Positions 23,208-32,048 of a stretch of 35,898 nt of DNA are shown piece by piece. How positions within the stretch are numbered: the stretch's first letter is position 1; each line of letters begins with the position of its first letter. Origin of the DNA: Verrucomicrobiia bacterium (lineage in GTDB: Bacteria > Verrucomicrobiota > Verrucomicrobiia > JABWAM01); NCBI GenBank assembly GCA_028687435.1, contig JAQUAF010000010.1:73176-109073 (forward strand). Reading direction: 5' to 3'. The position numbers and the translations under genes were made by a program. The notes beneath the pieces were generated by a model that was not told where the DNA came from, searched no databases, and saw nothing but the letters and a program-made list of their open reading frames with translations.

Positions 23208-23226
23208 AAAAAACCTAATTTGACTT

Positions 23227-23994
23227 ATGAAAAAAATGACCGTTAAAAACATCAAGGCGATTTGCTTTGATTTTGGAAACACCCTGGCCAGCAATGACGC
23301 GCTGAATTTGAGCGGGTCGATTTATGCAGCCAGGGAAATCTTTGCGCGATGCCGGATTCCATGGGATGCCCGGAAATATTCCGTTCTTTCGCAGCGCGCG
23401 CTGAAAAAGGCATGGCAAAGGCAGGGGCGGATTTTTGGAGATGTTCCCGTGAGGCTTTTGGATTCGCAGAAATCCGGAGAGGTTTTTGTGGAAACCTTTT
23501 GCGCCGAATTGCTGGTGCTTTGCGGAAAGAAGCCGTCATCGGCGGATGTCCGGGAGAGCGCCAAGGCGTATTACCGGGGAGTGGCTGAAGCCAGCTCGTT
23601 GTATCCGAAAACCCGGGAAGTGTTGGGGTTGCTGCGCTCCTATTTCAATCTGGCGATTGTCAGCAACAACCCTGTGGAATATGTGACCGAACCGGTGAGG
23701 AAACTGGGGTTGAAGGGGTTGTTTGACGCGGTGATCATCTCAGGCGAAGAGGGGCCTGGAATCAACAAGCCGGAAAAGTCCATTTTTTCAGCCGCATTGA
23801 AAAAATTGCGGACCCGTCCCGACAACACTGTGATGGTCGGGGATTCGCTAACAGATGACGTTGCCGGCGCCCGGGCCGCCGGGTTGATTTCGGTCTGGAT
23901 CAACCGGACCGGCGAAAAAGCCGGAAAGGGCGCGCCCCGCCCGGATTTTGAGATCAAAGACATCGGAGAGATGCTGGAGCTTTTTGTCCGCTGA
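23227..23994 (+). CDS. HAD-superfamily hydrolase
   Basis: A 255-residue protein starting MKKMTVKNIKAICFDFGNTL. Motif I is DFGNT: the nucleophile Asp is present, but the second Asp of DxD is Gly, as in several sugar-phosphatase and dehalogenase-type HADs. Motif II is VSNNP. The conserved lysine is in GINKPEKSIF, and motif IV is VMVGDSLTDDVAGARAAG. A helical cap lies at about residues 20-110. It is probably a small-molecule phosphatase; the substrate is unknown. The gene converges on the response regulator gene, and the 126-base gap at 23995-24120 shows no gene and no clear terminator hairpin. Confidence 0.85.
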   Translation: MKKMTVKNIKAICFDFGNTLASNDALNLSGSIYAAREIFARCRIPWDARKYSVLSQRALKKAWQRQGRIFGDVPVRLLDSQKSGEVFVETFCAELLVLCGKKPSSADVRESAKAYYRGVAEASSLYPKTREVLGLLRSYFNLAIVSNNPVEYVTEPVRKLGLKGLFDAVIISGEEGPGINKPEKSIFSAALKKLRTRPDNTVMVGDSLTDDVAGARAAGLISVWINRTGEKAGKGAPRPDFEIKDIGEMLELFVR

Positions 23995-24120
23995 CGCGCT
24001 GAAAAACATGGGGAGCTTTATGAAAAGGTTTTCTGATTCTGCAAACATGGATGCCGGCTGCGGCGATCTGGGTTCCATAAGGAGCAGGATGATTGATTTT
24101 ATTTTGAAACTTCGATGAAA

Positions 24121-24747
24121 TCAGGGAGAGCCATTTCGCCGTCTGGCGGCGGCGGCTTTGACTTCCTTCAGGGCTTTGGCGTAGCAATCGGGGCAGATGC
24201 CATGCGAGAAGGTGGCGTCGCTGTGCTGGGCGACATAGGTGTCCACCTGCTGCCAGTAATCGTTGTCCGTGCGGATTTTTTTGCAATAGGCGCAGATGGG
24301 GATGAGTCCCTTGAGTTGTTTGACCTGGCCAAGGGCTTTTTCCAATTCGCCCACCTTGTCCGCCAATTCCTTTTGAAGGTTCAGAATACGTTCGCCCGCC
24401 TTGACCCGGGCGCACAATTCCTTTTGGTCGAAGGGTTTGGTCAGATAATCGTCTGAGCCGGCCTCAAGTCCGGTTACAATGTCGTCCTTCTTGTCGCGGC
24501 TGGTGAGGAGGATGATGTATTTGTTTTTGAGGCCGGGATGGGCCCGCATCCGCCTGCACAATTCGAGCCCGTCGATGCCGGGCATCATCCAATCCACGAC
24601 GCAAAGATCGGGGGCGTCCGGCTTTTGGATTTCCTCCCATGCGGCGGCGCCGTTGGATGCCTCGACGGTTTCGTGGTTGAGTTTGCGCATGGCGCAAACG
24701 AGGAGGAAGCGGGAGGTGTTGTCATCGTCGGCGATCAGCGTTTTCAT
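24121..24747 (-). CDS. Response regulator with C-terminal four-cysteine module
   Basis: A 208-residue protein. Residues 1-120 are a receiver domain: acidic cluster ADDD (7-9), phospho-acceptor Asp52 in CVVDWMMPG, Thr/Ser in LLTSRD and Lys104 in YLTKPF. A helical linker with heptad-like leucines follows (about 120-147). The C-terminal part has CAYC (152-155) and CPDC (185-188), a CX2C...CX2C arrangement that could bind zinc; GLIPICAYCKKIR plus a YWQQVDTYV segment is a recurrent module in PVC and delta-proteobacterial regulators. There is no DNA-binding domain. Its start overlaps the end of the hybrid kinase gene by four bases, so it is the likely cognate partner. Confidence 0.9.
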   Translation of the reverse strand: MKTLIADDDNTSRFLLVCAMRKLNHETVEASNGAAAWEEIQKPDAPDLCVVDWMMPGIDGLELCRRMRAHPGLKNKYIILLTSRDKKDDIVTGLEAGSDDYLTKPFDQKELCARVKAGERILNLQKELADKVGELEKALGQVKQLKGLIPICAYCKKIRTDNDYWQQVDTYVAQHSDATFSHGICPDCYAKALKEVKAAAARRRNGSP

Positions 24748-27700
24748 GACTCTGGGAGGGTTTTATCAAGGAAGGACTTTAAATCCCGCAATTTGTTTTC
24801 GAGCGTTGAAAAGGCCGTTTCGATGCCCGCAAAATCCTTTTTTTGGGCCAGGGATTCGATTTCCCCGGCGGTGGCGGAAAGGGATTGGGCGCCCAGGTTA
24901 GCCGCTGCGCCCTTGAGGGTGTGGGCGGCCTGCCTGGCCGCATCCGCGTTTTGTCCGGCGATGGACTGTTTGATCGCGGTCAACAGAGAGGGGTAATCCG
25001 CCAGAAAAATGCGGGCGGCCTGCCTGAGCACCTCCATGCCTCCGATTTGATAGGGGACCATTTGTTCCAGGCTGAACTCCGCGTCTTTTTGAGGAGGCGT
25101 GGCGGGAGGCGCCGACTGGGGGAACGTGAAACGCTCGACAACGGCGATAAGCCGTTCCGGAGTGATGGGTTTGGCCACGTAGTCGTCCATGCCGGCATCG
25201 AGACATTTCTGGTCGTCGCCTTTCATGCTGTGGGCGGTCACGGCGATGATGGGGATGCGGGCGCCGCTATTTTTTTCCTCCGCCCGGATGGTTTTGGTGG
25301 CGGTGTAGCCATCCATTTCCGGCATCTGGACATCCATGACGATGAGATCGAAGCCGCCGTTTCTCCAGGCATTCAGCGCTTCGCGCCCGTTGTTGACGAT
25401 CGTGGTCTGGTGGCCGCGGCGTTTGAAGATTTCCGTGACCAGATATTGGTTGATCTGGTTGTCCTCGGCCAGAAGGATTTTGAGTTTTTGCGAAACGGGG
25501 GGGAGGAATGACGGGGCTTTTCGCTGGGGAACGGGGGGATGCCTGCCTTGGGCAAGGGATGAGAGGAGGTTGAAAAGTTCCGATTGTTTGACGGGTTTGT
25601 GAAGGCGGAAGTTGATTTTCAATTCCTGGCAGCGCCGGTTGTTTTCCTGCTGATTGACGGATGAAAGCATCATGACGATCCATTTGACGCCGGCCAGTTC
25701 AGGATCGGCGCGGATGGTTTGGGTCACTTCAAAACCATCCGATTCCGGCAGGGAGGCGTCGAGGATGACGAGCGGACAGATGTTTCCCGCCTGATGTTCC
25801 CGGCGCAATTGATCAAGGGCTTTCAGTCCTGAAACCGCGGTGATGGGGATCATTTTCCAGTTTTTCAGCATCTCGGCGATGTTGGACAGGTTTGTCGGGT
25901 TGCCTGTGGCCACCAGAACCTGCATGCCGGCGAATTTTGAGATGGAAGACGAGGGGAGGGCGGGGGTGGGTTGGGTTGAATAGGAGGTTTCGATGAGGAA
26001 ATGGAAGGAGCTGCCTTTGTCCGGGGCGCTTTCCACCCAGATCCGGCCATCCATCAGGCGCACCAACTGGGAACAAATGGCCAGGCCGAGTCCTGTGCCC
26101 TCATGTTTTCGCGAGATGGAGGCGTCGGCCTGGGTGAATGGCTGGAAGATTTCCTTTTGTTTGTCCAGGGGAATGCCAATGCCGGTGTCCTTGACTGAGA
26201 AATGGATCTGGATTTTTTGGGGGGCGCGTTGTTCAACCCAGGCGTTGACCGCCACCTCCCCGTGGTTGGTGAATTTGATGGCATTGCCCACGAGGTTGAA
26301 GACGATTTGCTTGAGACGTCCCGGGTCGCCGAGCAGAATGGGGGGCACGTTGGGGTCGATGTGGAGATTGAGTTCCAAACCCTTGACATGGGCATTGAAC
26401 GACATGGTTTTGAGGACATCGCCCAGGGTTTCGTGGAGATCGAATGGAATCGACTCCATCTCCATTTTTCCCGCCTCGATTTTGCTGAAATCAAGGATAT
26501 CGTTGAGCAGTTGGAGGAGGGTTTCCGCGGAGGACTGGCAGATGCTGATCATTTCCCTTTGCCGGTTTTCCAGAGGGGAATCCGACAGCAGACGCAGGGC
26601 GCCCAGGATGCCATTCATGGGAGTGCGGATTTCGTGGCTCATGCTGGCCAGAAACCCGCTTTTGGCGGCGGCGGCGGTTTCGGCCGCATTCTTGGCGGCC
26701 AGCAGGTCTTTTTCCATTCTTTGCCGGTTTTCCAATTCCAGCTTCAGGTGTTCGTGGACAGCCCCTTGGTCCTTTGCCATTTGGTTGAGAGTGGCGGCCA
26801 ACTGGCCTGTTTCGTCCCGTCCCTGGATGGGGATCCGCGCATGCCAGTCGCCGGCGCCGATCTGTCCGGCCAGGCTGGTTGCCCGGCGGATGGGGCGGAT
26901 GACGTGGATGTGAAGGATGGCCAGGGCCGCGAAGGGGGTCAGGAACAACAGGACCAGGATGAACCCGGTTTTCCACAGGGCGCGGTCGATTTTGTCCTGA
27001 AATGTCCCGAGGCTGATTTTCAGGTCGTTGATGTCGATGGTTTGGATGGACAGAATTTCATGCCGGAAAGAGCAGGCGTGGGCGCAGAAAATCGCCGGAT
27101 CGAAGCGTACGGCCTTTTGGGAGAGCAATTGTTGCACGAGCTGGTGCATGCTTTGATGGGATTTTGAATAACGCAGACGTTCTTTTTTTTCCTCCGCAGC
27201 CTGACAATAGCTCAGGGTGGGAAAGGAGATGAACGAGTCGATGGCGGCGGCCAGACTGGTGATTTGTTGCAGATCGTTTTCATCGAGAGAACCGTCCTTT
27301 TTTGCCGCCTGCAGGCGGATGACCATGGATACCAGCCTGCTGATATCTTTCTGGGTATTGGACAGGAAGGACTGGCTGATGAAGCGTTTGCCAAATCCAA
27401 AACTGGTGGGTTGGGAGGCGATGGCGCTTTGAAGCTTGATCAACTGGTCTTCCAGCGCCGTGAAACAGGAATGCGATGAAAAATCTTTTTGGTCGCGCAA
27501 TTGGTCCGCCAGATGAAGGGTTTCCTGTTTATAGACGATGTCGATGTCGGTTTTTTCAAGGATTGGGGCAATGGCGGAGAGATGGAACTGAAGATTGCCG
27601 GCAGGGGTTGATTTCGAGTCCGTTGCGCGGTTTTCTCCGCCGGAAGGGTGAATCGTGCAATTATGAAAATCGTGAATTTCAGTCAATATTCCGATCGTGG

Positions 27701-27842
27701 ATGCCAGCAGCGCCAGACGATTTTGCATGCGGTCAAGCAATTGCCGTTGGGCGCGGATGTTATCCAGGATATCCACGCCCAGGATGGCGATGGCGACCCA
27801 GGGGATGAGCAGGGCGAGAAAAACTTTTTTTGAGATGCTCAC
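24744..27842 (-). CDS. Hybrid sensor histidine kinase (HAMP-HisKA-HATPase-REC-REC-HPt)
   Basis: A 1032-residue BarA-like phosphorelay kinase with a GTG start. TM1 is at about 6-26, an external helical sensor at 27-290 and TM2 at about 291-313. HAMP is at 314-366. HisKA has His403 in SMSHEIRTPMNG. The ATPase domain has Asn520, DTGIGIP and GTGLGLAIC. The first receiver (about 640-762) has Asp695 and Lys749, but the N-terminal acidic pair is replaced by VATGNP, so it may be a pseudo-receiver. The second receiver (787-905) is complete (Glu793/Asp794, Asp837, Lys891). The HPt domain carries His974 in AAHTLKGAA. Phosphate can therefore pass His-Asp-His to the response regulator encoded next (4-base overlap). 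The signal is unknown. It lies 36 bases after the SIS-domain gene. Confidence 0.92.
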   Translation of the reverse strand: MSISKKVFLALLIPWVAIAILGVDILDNIRAQRQLLDRMQNRLALLASTIGILTEIHDFHNCTIHPSGGENRATDSKSTPAGNLQFHLSAIAPILEKTDIDIVYKQETLHLADQLRDQKDFSSHSCFTALEDQLIKLQSAIASQPTSFGFGKRFISQSFLSNTQKDISRLVSMVIRLQAAKKDGSLDENDLQQITSLAAAIDSFISFPTLSYCQAAEEKKERLRYSKSHQSMHQLVQQLLSQKAVRFDPAIFCAHACSFRHEILSIQTIDINDLKISLGTFQDKIDRALWKTGFILVLLFLTPFAALAILHIHVIRPIRRATSLAGQIGAGDWHARIPIQGRDETGQLAATLNQMAKDQGAVHEHLKLELENRQRMEKDLLAAKNAAETAAAAKSGFLASMSHEIRTPMNGILGALRLLSDSPLENRQREMISICQSSAETLLQLLNDILDFSKIEAGKMEMESIPFDLHETLGDVLKTMSFNAHVKGLELNLHIDPNVPPILLGDPGRLKQIVFNLVGNAIKFTNHGEVAVNAWVEQRAPQKIQIHFSVKDTGIGIPLDKQKEIFQPFTQADASISRKHEGTGLGLAICSQLVRLMDGRIWVESAPDKGSSFHFLIETSYSTQPTPALPSSSISKFAGMQVLVATGNPTNLSNIAEMLKNWKMIPITAVSGLKALDQLRREHQAGNICPLVILDASLPESDGFEVTQTIRADPELAGVKWIVMMLSSVNQQENNRRCQELKINFRLHKPVKQSELFNLLSSLAQGRHPPVPQRKAPSFLPPVSQKLKILLAEDNQINQYLVTEIFKRRGHQTTIVNNGREALNAWRNGGFDLIVMDVQMPEMDGYTATKTIRAEEKNSGARIPIIAVTAHSMKGDDQKCLDAGMDDYVAKPITPERLIAVVERFTFPQSAPPATPPQKDAEFSLEQMVPYQIGGMEVLRQAARIFLADYPSLLTAIKQSIAGQNADAARQAAHTLKGAAANLGAQSLSATAGEIESLAQKKDFAGIETAFSTLENKLRDLKSFLDKTLPES

Positions 27843-27878
27843 GAGGAGGCGGGGTGGGGGCCTTTCGGGAGGGTGAAA

Positions 27879-28463
27879 TCAGGCGGCGTTTTCGATGAAG
27901 GCGTAACAGAGCATGTGAAGGATCATCATGTGGATGTCTTCCACGCGCCCATAGTGGCCGCTGTTGATGGAGATGACATGCCGGGTCAGTTGCGCCAGTT
28001 GGTTGCCGGGGCGGTTGCCGGCCAGCCCCAGAGTGACGAGTCCCGCCTGGTTGGCCCATCGGACGGCTTTTACCACATTCGGGGAATTGCCGCTGACACT
28101 GACGGCGATGAGGATGTCGCCGGCCGCGGCGAAATTTTTCAGTTGTTCGACATAGACATCCTCGTAGGCCAGATCATTGCCCAACGCGGTGAGCCATGGG
28201 ACATTGTCGTGAAGGGTTTGCACCCGGAAACGGGCCTGATCCCGTGTTGCCTGACCGGCCATCATGCCGGAGGCGCCTTTTCCCAAGTCCACGGCAAAAT
28301 GGGAGCCGCTTGCCGCGCTGCCGCCGTTGCCGCATATGAAAACGCTTCTTTTGGCCTGGCGGTTTTTTTTAAGCAGGCTGACCCAGCGGGCGATTTCCTC
28401 TTTTGGAAGCGAATCCACCAATTGGCGTTGTTCGGCGAGGTAGGCTTGGATCCATGCTAGCAT
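27879..28463 (-). CDS. SIS-domain sugar phosphate isomerase, GmhA/DiaA-like
   Basis: A 194-residue protein from ATG 28463 (MLAWIQAYLAEQ). The SIS fold is shown by SVFICGNGGSAASGSHFAVD and ILIAVSVSGNSPNVVKAVRW, then GLVTLGLAGN and a C-terminal HMMILHMLCY helix. This matches sedoheptulose 7-phosphate isomerase (GmhA) and its DiaA-type relatives. The first would supply ADP-heptose for lipopolysaccharide; the second acts on DnaA. Four codons upstream is another ATG (28475), but the promoter leaves only the inner ATG on the transcript. It is the first gene of a three-gene run with the hybrid kinase and response regulator, an unusual pairing. No other heptose gene is in the window. Confidence 0.75.
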   Translation of the reverse strand: MLAWIQAYLAEQRQLVDSLPKEEIARWVSLLKKNRQAKRSVFICGNGGSAASGSHFAVDLGKGASGMMAGQATRDQARFRVQTLHDNVPWLTALGNDLAYEDVYVEQLKNFAAAGDILIAVSVSGNSPNVVKAVRWANQAGLVTLGLAGNRPGNQLAQLTRHVISINSGHYGRVEDIHMMILHMLCYAFIENAA

Positions 28464-28500
28464 GGCGGGTATCATACGGTTGCGGGGGCGCGCTTGTCAA
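28463..28500 (-). promoter_or_regulatory. Strong sigma70-like promoter, leaderless geometry, for the SIS-kinase operon
   Basis: On the minus strand TTGACA (28500-28495), an 18-base spacer and TATGAT (28476-28471). The -10 box ends 8 bases before the ATG at 28463. No ribosome site precedes that ATG. The match to consensus is the best in the window. Confidence 0.65.
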
Positions 28501-28535
28501 AGGCGCAAATTTAATCGAGACGCAAACGTAAAATT

Positions 28536-28565
28536 CACATCGATGGACAGGATGGGCAGGATAAA
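28536..28565 (+). repeat. Interspersed ACAGGATGG(A/G)CAGGAT motif, copy 2
   Basis: CACATCGATGGACAGGATGG followed by GCAGGATAAA, in the 150-base spacer between the divergent SIS and oppA-type genes. It shares the ACAGGATGGnCAGGAT core and the A/T-rich right flank with the copy at 23124. Confidence 0.5.
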
Positions 28566-28613
28566 TTTCAAATATCGCTTGTTTTTATCGGGCAAAGACA
28601 GAAGTCTGTGGGG

Positions 28614-30209
28614 ATGTTGCGTGTTTGGAACATAAGCGGGCTGTGGTGGTTGTTGCCGCTGGCCCTGGCGCTTGCCGGTTGCGATTCGGGCGTCCGGCGG
28701 GCCGACCTTGTCGTGCTCAACGGCACGGAGCCGGAGTCGCTTGATCCGGCCATCATCACCGGACAACCGGAGATGAGGCTGGTATCTTCCTTGTTTGAGG
28801 GATTGACCGCCTTGGATTCCGAGGCGCGGGTGATTCCGGGCATGGCGGAGAGGTGGGAGATTTCGCCGGATGGCAGGCGGTATGTTTTCCATTTGCGCAG
28901 GGGGGCAAGGTGGAGCAACGGGGATGCGGTGACGGCCATGGATTTTGTCCGTTCATGGCAGCGAACCCTGGCGCCTTCGACCGCGGCGCCTTATGCCTAC
29001 CAGCTTTATTGTCTGGAGAACGCCCAGGCTTACAATGAGGGGAAATTGCGGGATTTTGGACAGGTGGGGGTGGGGGCGCCGGATGACCTGACTTTGGAGG
29101 TGCGGTTGAGGAATCCCACGCCATTTTTTCTTGATTTGTGCGCGTTTGTGACGCTGATGCCGGTGCATCTGGCCAGTATTGAAAGGTGCGGGGAGGATTG
29201 GGTCAAACCCGGTCGTTTGGTATGCAACGGGCCTTTTATGCTGGAGGAGTGGAAAATCAACCATCGGGTGCGGCTGCGGGCCAACCCTTTTTATTGGGCC
29301 CGGGATCGGGTGCGTCTTGGGACGGTGGACATGCTGCCCACCAGCCAGGCGGCCACGGCTTTCAATCTTTATTCGGTGGGGGCGGCGGATGTGATTTTGG
29401 ACAAGGGATTGATTCCGACGATTTTGCTGGCGGATTTGCGGGGGCGTCCCGATTTTCATGCCAGTTCGTTTCTGGCCACTTATTTTTACCGGGTGAATGT
29501 CACGCGCCGTCATCTGGCGAATCCCCGGGTTCGGAGGGCCTTGGGCATGGCCATTGACAAGCGGCGGCTGGTGGAGCGCATCACCCGTGCGGGGGAATTG
29601 CCCGCCGGCAGTTTTGTTCCGCCGGGAATTCCGGGTTATGAACCGCCTTCCGGGCTGCCTTTTGATCCTGGGGAGGCCCGGCGGTTACTGGCCGAGGCCG
29701 GTTATCCGGATGGGAAAGGGTATCCGCCGCTGGTGTTGCTTTTCAATAAGTCGGAGTTGAACGAGCAAATGGCCACGGAAATCCAGGACATGTTGCGGCG
29801 CGGGCTGGGGGTGCGGGTGGAATTGAAACAGCAGGAGTGGAAGGTCTATTTGAACACGATGGACAAACTGGATTACGACCTGTGCCGCAGCTCATGGGTG
29901 GGGGATTACATGGATCCCAACACTTTTCTCGATCTTTTTGTGACCGGCGGAGGCAACAATCGCACGGGCTGGTCGGATCCGGAGTACGACCGCCTGATCC
30001 AGGACGCATCCAGAGAGGCGGCGAGGGACAAACGCCGGGCGTTGTTGTTGCGCGCGGAGAAGCTGCTTTGCGAGGAGCAGTTGCCCATCATCCCGCTTTA
30101 TCATAATGTGGGGATTCAGTTTTATGACGCCGCCCGGGTGGGAGGCATCAAGCCGAACCTGCTGGACATGCATCCCCTTCAATTCATTCACCGCCTGGAC
30201 CGGCCATGA
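28614..30209 (+). CDS. oppA: Oligopeptide ABC transporter substrate-binding lipoprotein
   Basis: A 531-residue protein from ATG 28614 (MLRVWNISGLWWLLPLALAL), followed by the lipobox LALAGC, with Cys23 as the lipidated residue. The SBP_bac_5 family signature is clear: LNGTEPESLDPA, WEISPDGRRYVFHLRRGARW, GPFMLEEWKINHRVRLRANP, RVRRALGMAIDKRRLV and a C-terminal PIIPLYHN. It binds peptides or similar solutes outside the membrane and hands them to the permease pair encoded next. A GGGG ribosome site precedes the ATG; a GTG two codons upstream is possible. The stop overlaps the permease start by four bases. Confidence 0.9.
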   Translation: MLRVWNISGLWWLLPLALALAGCDSGVRRADLVVLNGTEPESLDPAIITGQPEMRLVSSLFEGLTALDSEARVIPGMAERWEISPDGRRYVFHLRRGARWSNGDAVTAMDFVRSWQRTLAPSTAAPYAYQLYCLENAQAYNEGKLRDFGQVGVGAPDDLTLEVRLRNPTPFFLDLCAFVTLMPVHLASIERCGEDWVKPGRLVCNGPFMLEEWKINHRVRLRANPFYWARDRVRLGTVDMLPTSQAATAFNLYSVGAADVILDKGLIPTILLADLRGRPDFHASSFLATYFYRVNVTRRHLANPRVRRALGMAIDKRRLVERITRAGELPAGSFVPPGIPGYEPPSGLPFDPGEARRLLAEAGYPDGKGYPPLVLLFNKSELNEQMATEIQDMLRRGLGVRVELKQQEWKVYLNTMDKLDYDLCRSSWVGDYMDPNTFLDLFVTGGGNNRTGWSDPEYDRLIQDASREAARDKRRALLLRAEKLLCEEQLPIIPLYHNVGIQFYDAARVGGIKPNLLDMHPLQFIHRLDRP

Positions 30210-31123
30210 GCCTTTTCATCATCCGACGATTGTTTGCGGGAGCGCTGACCCTTCTGGCGGTCATCGGATTGACCACTTTTTTGATGCGGCTGATGCCCGG
30301 GAATCCTTTCAGCAAGGACCGCAAGATTCCGCCCGCGATCGAAAAGAACCTGATGGCCCGTTACAAGCTGGATGGTCCGCCATTGCGGCAATACGCGGAT
30401 TATTTGAAAGATATTGCGAAGGGGGATTTGAGGCTTTCCACCCAATATCGGAATCGGAGCGTGAATGAGATCATCGGGCAGACCCTGCCGGTGTCGCTGG
30501 CGCTTGGGGCGACGGCTTTTGTCTTGTCGCTTTCATTGGGGATTGCGCTGGGCAGCATGGCGGCGGTCCGGCATCACACGTGGAGCGATCAAACCTGCAT
30601 GTTTCTGGCGGTGTTGAGCATTTCGATCCCCAATTTTGTGATTGCGCCGCTGCTGGCGCTGGTTTTTGCCATGGAGTGGCGGTTGTTGCCGGTGGCGGGG
30701 TGGGGCGGGGTGGAATATCTGGTTTTGCCGGCCGTCTGCCTGGCCCTGCCGTATGCCGCGTATGTGGCGCGGTTGATGCGCACCAGTCTGCTGGAGGTTT
30801 TGCAACAGGATTTTGTCCGCACGGCGCGGGCCAAGGGGATGGCCGAGTGGCGGGTGGTGTGCAAACACGCGCTGAAGGTGGCGTTGCTGCCGGTGGTGTC
30901 GTTTGCCGGCCCGTTGGCGGCCAACCTGCTGACAGGATCGCTGGTCATCGAAGAGATCTTCAAAGTGCCGGGAATCGGCGCGTTTTTTGTAAACAGCGTG
31001 TTGAACCGCGATTATTTCCTGACCAACGGGGTGGTGATCGTTTATTCCACGCTGTTGATTTCCTTCAATCTGACGGTGGACATTCTTTACACCTTTTTGG
31101 ATCGGAGGATTCGATTGTCATGA
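30206..31123 (+). CDS. oppB: Peptide ABC transporter permease, OppB/DppB type
   Basis: A 305-residue inner-membrane protein starting MSLFIIRRLFAGALTLLAVI, the standard N-terminus of OppB/DppB, then LMPGNPF. Six hydrophobic segments can be followed, including LALGATAFVLSLSLGIALGS and the last one near LISFNLTVDILYTFLDRRIR. The cytoplasmic EAA loop, which contacts the ATPase, is in VRTARAKGMAEWRVVCKHAL. Its start overlaps the oppA-type stop and its stop overlaps the oppC-type start, both ATGA. Confidence 0.92.
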   Translation: MSLFIIRRLFAGALTLLAVIGLTTFLMRLMPGNPFSKDRKIPPAIEKNLMARYKLDGPPLRQYADYLKDIAKGDLRLSTQYRNRSVNEIIGQTLPVSLALGATAFVLSLSLGIALGSMAAVRHHTWSDQTCMFLAVLSISIPNFVIAPLLALVFAMEWRLLPVAGWGGVEYLVLPAVCLALPYAAYVARLMRTSLLEVLQQDFVRTARAKGMAEWRVVCKHALKVALLPVVSFAGPLAANLLTGSLVIEEIFKVPGIGAFFVNSVLNRDYFLTNGVVIVYSTLLISFNLTVDILYTFLDRRIRLS

Positions 31124-32025
31124 GCGGGAAACGGCCAACGATCTGGAAACTGGTGCGGCGCGACAAGGTGGCGCTGGTTTGCCTGGCGGTCTTGGGGGTG
31201 ATGGCGCTGGCGGCTTTGGCGGGATCCTGGCTGACCGGGTATGGATATGAAACGACCGGCGACAGCCAGTTTGCCCTTCCTTCCGCGAAACACTGGTGCG
31301 GCACGGATTTGCACGGACGGGATGTGCTGACGCGCGTGCTTTTCGGGGCGCAGATTTCGCTGGCGGTGGGAGTGATCGGTTCGCTGGCGAGCCTGGTGGT
31401 GGGGGTGAGCTATGGCATGGTGTCCGGATATTGGGGGGGGAAGGTGGACAATCTGATGATGCGGCTGGTGGACATCCTGTATTCCCTGCCGCGCATCATC
31501 ATTGTGATTGTGTTGATCGTTTCGTTTGACAAGTTGTTGAGGGGATGGTTTGAGGCATGGCAGATGCCGTGGCTGGAGCGCCAGACGCGGATTGTTCTGC
31601 TTTTCATCGGCCTGGGGGTGGTGGAATGGCTGACCATGGCCCGGATTGTCCGGGGACAGGTGCTGGCGCTCAAGGAACAGCAGTTTGTGCTTGCGGCGCG
31701 CGCCTTGGGCGCCTCGCATGCCAGCATTCTGCTGCGTCATTTGCTTCCGAATCTGGCCGGGGTGATTGTGGTTTACCTGACATTGACCATTCCGGTGGTG
31801 ATTTTGACGGAATCCTTTCTGAGTTTTCTGGGGTTGGGCATCCAGCCGCCGCAGGCCAGTTGGGGAACATTGATTGCGGATGGGGCGGCGGTGATCAATC
31901 CGGTGCGGATTTACTGGTGGCTTCTGGTCTTTCCGGGCCTGGCCATGGGGGTGACGTTGCTTTGCCTGAATTTGCTGGGCGACCGGATGAGGGACATCCT
32001 GGATCCGCGGCAGTTGAAGAAGTGA
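31120..32025 (+). CDS. oppC: Peptide ABC transporter permease, OppC/DppC type
   Basis: A 301-residue protein from ATG 31120 (MSGKRPTIWKLVRRDKVALV). It has the OppC-type N-terminal helix, then HWCGTDLHGRDVLTRVLFGAQISLAVG, typical of the family, and several membrane helices. The EAA loop is in LAARALGASHASILLRHLLP, and the final part is SFLSFLGLGIQPPQASWG. It pairs with the preceding permease. No ATPase genes (oppD/oppF type) follow, so the transporter must share ATPases encoded elsewhere. The stop codon lies in the left arm of a perfect inverted repeat. Confidence 0.92.
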   Translation: MSGKRPTIWKLVRRDKVALVCLAVLGVMALAALAGSWLTGYGYETTGDSQFALPSAKHWCGTDLHGRDVLTRVLFGAQISLAVGVIGSLASLVVGVSYGMVSGYWGGKVDNLMMRLVDILYSLPRIIIVIVLIVSFDKLLRGWFEAWQMPWLERQTRIVLLFIGLGVVEWLTMARIVRGQVLALKEQQFVLAARALGASHASILLRHLLPNLAGVIVVYLTLTIPVVILTESFLSFLGLGIQPPQASWGTLIADGAAVINPVRIYWWLLVFPGLAMGVTLLCLNLLGDRMRDILDPRQLKK

Positions 32026-32048
32026 TCCCGCGGGCGGCGAGGGATCAC
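32022..32048 (+). terminator. Hairpin over the oppC stop codon, possible terminator or 3' stabiliser
   Basis: GTGATCCC (32022-32029) and GGGATCAC (32041-32048) are exact reverse complements with an 11-base GC-rich loop. The TGA of the permease gene is inside the left arm. No T-run follows, so intrinsic termination is uncertain. Confidence 0.4.

Noticed and set aside
26202..27167. Plus-strand open frame opposite the hybrid kinase
   Set aside because: The minus-strand kinase has all its motifs in place; the antisense translation is low-complexity and matches no family.
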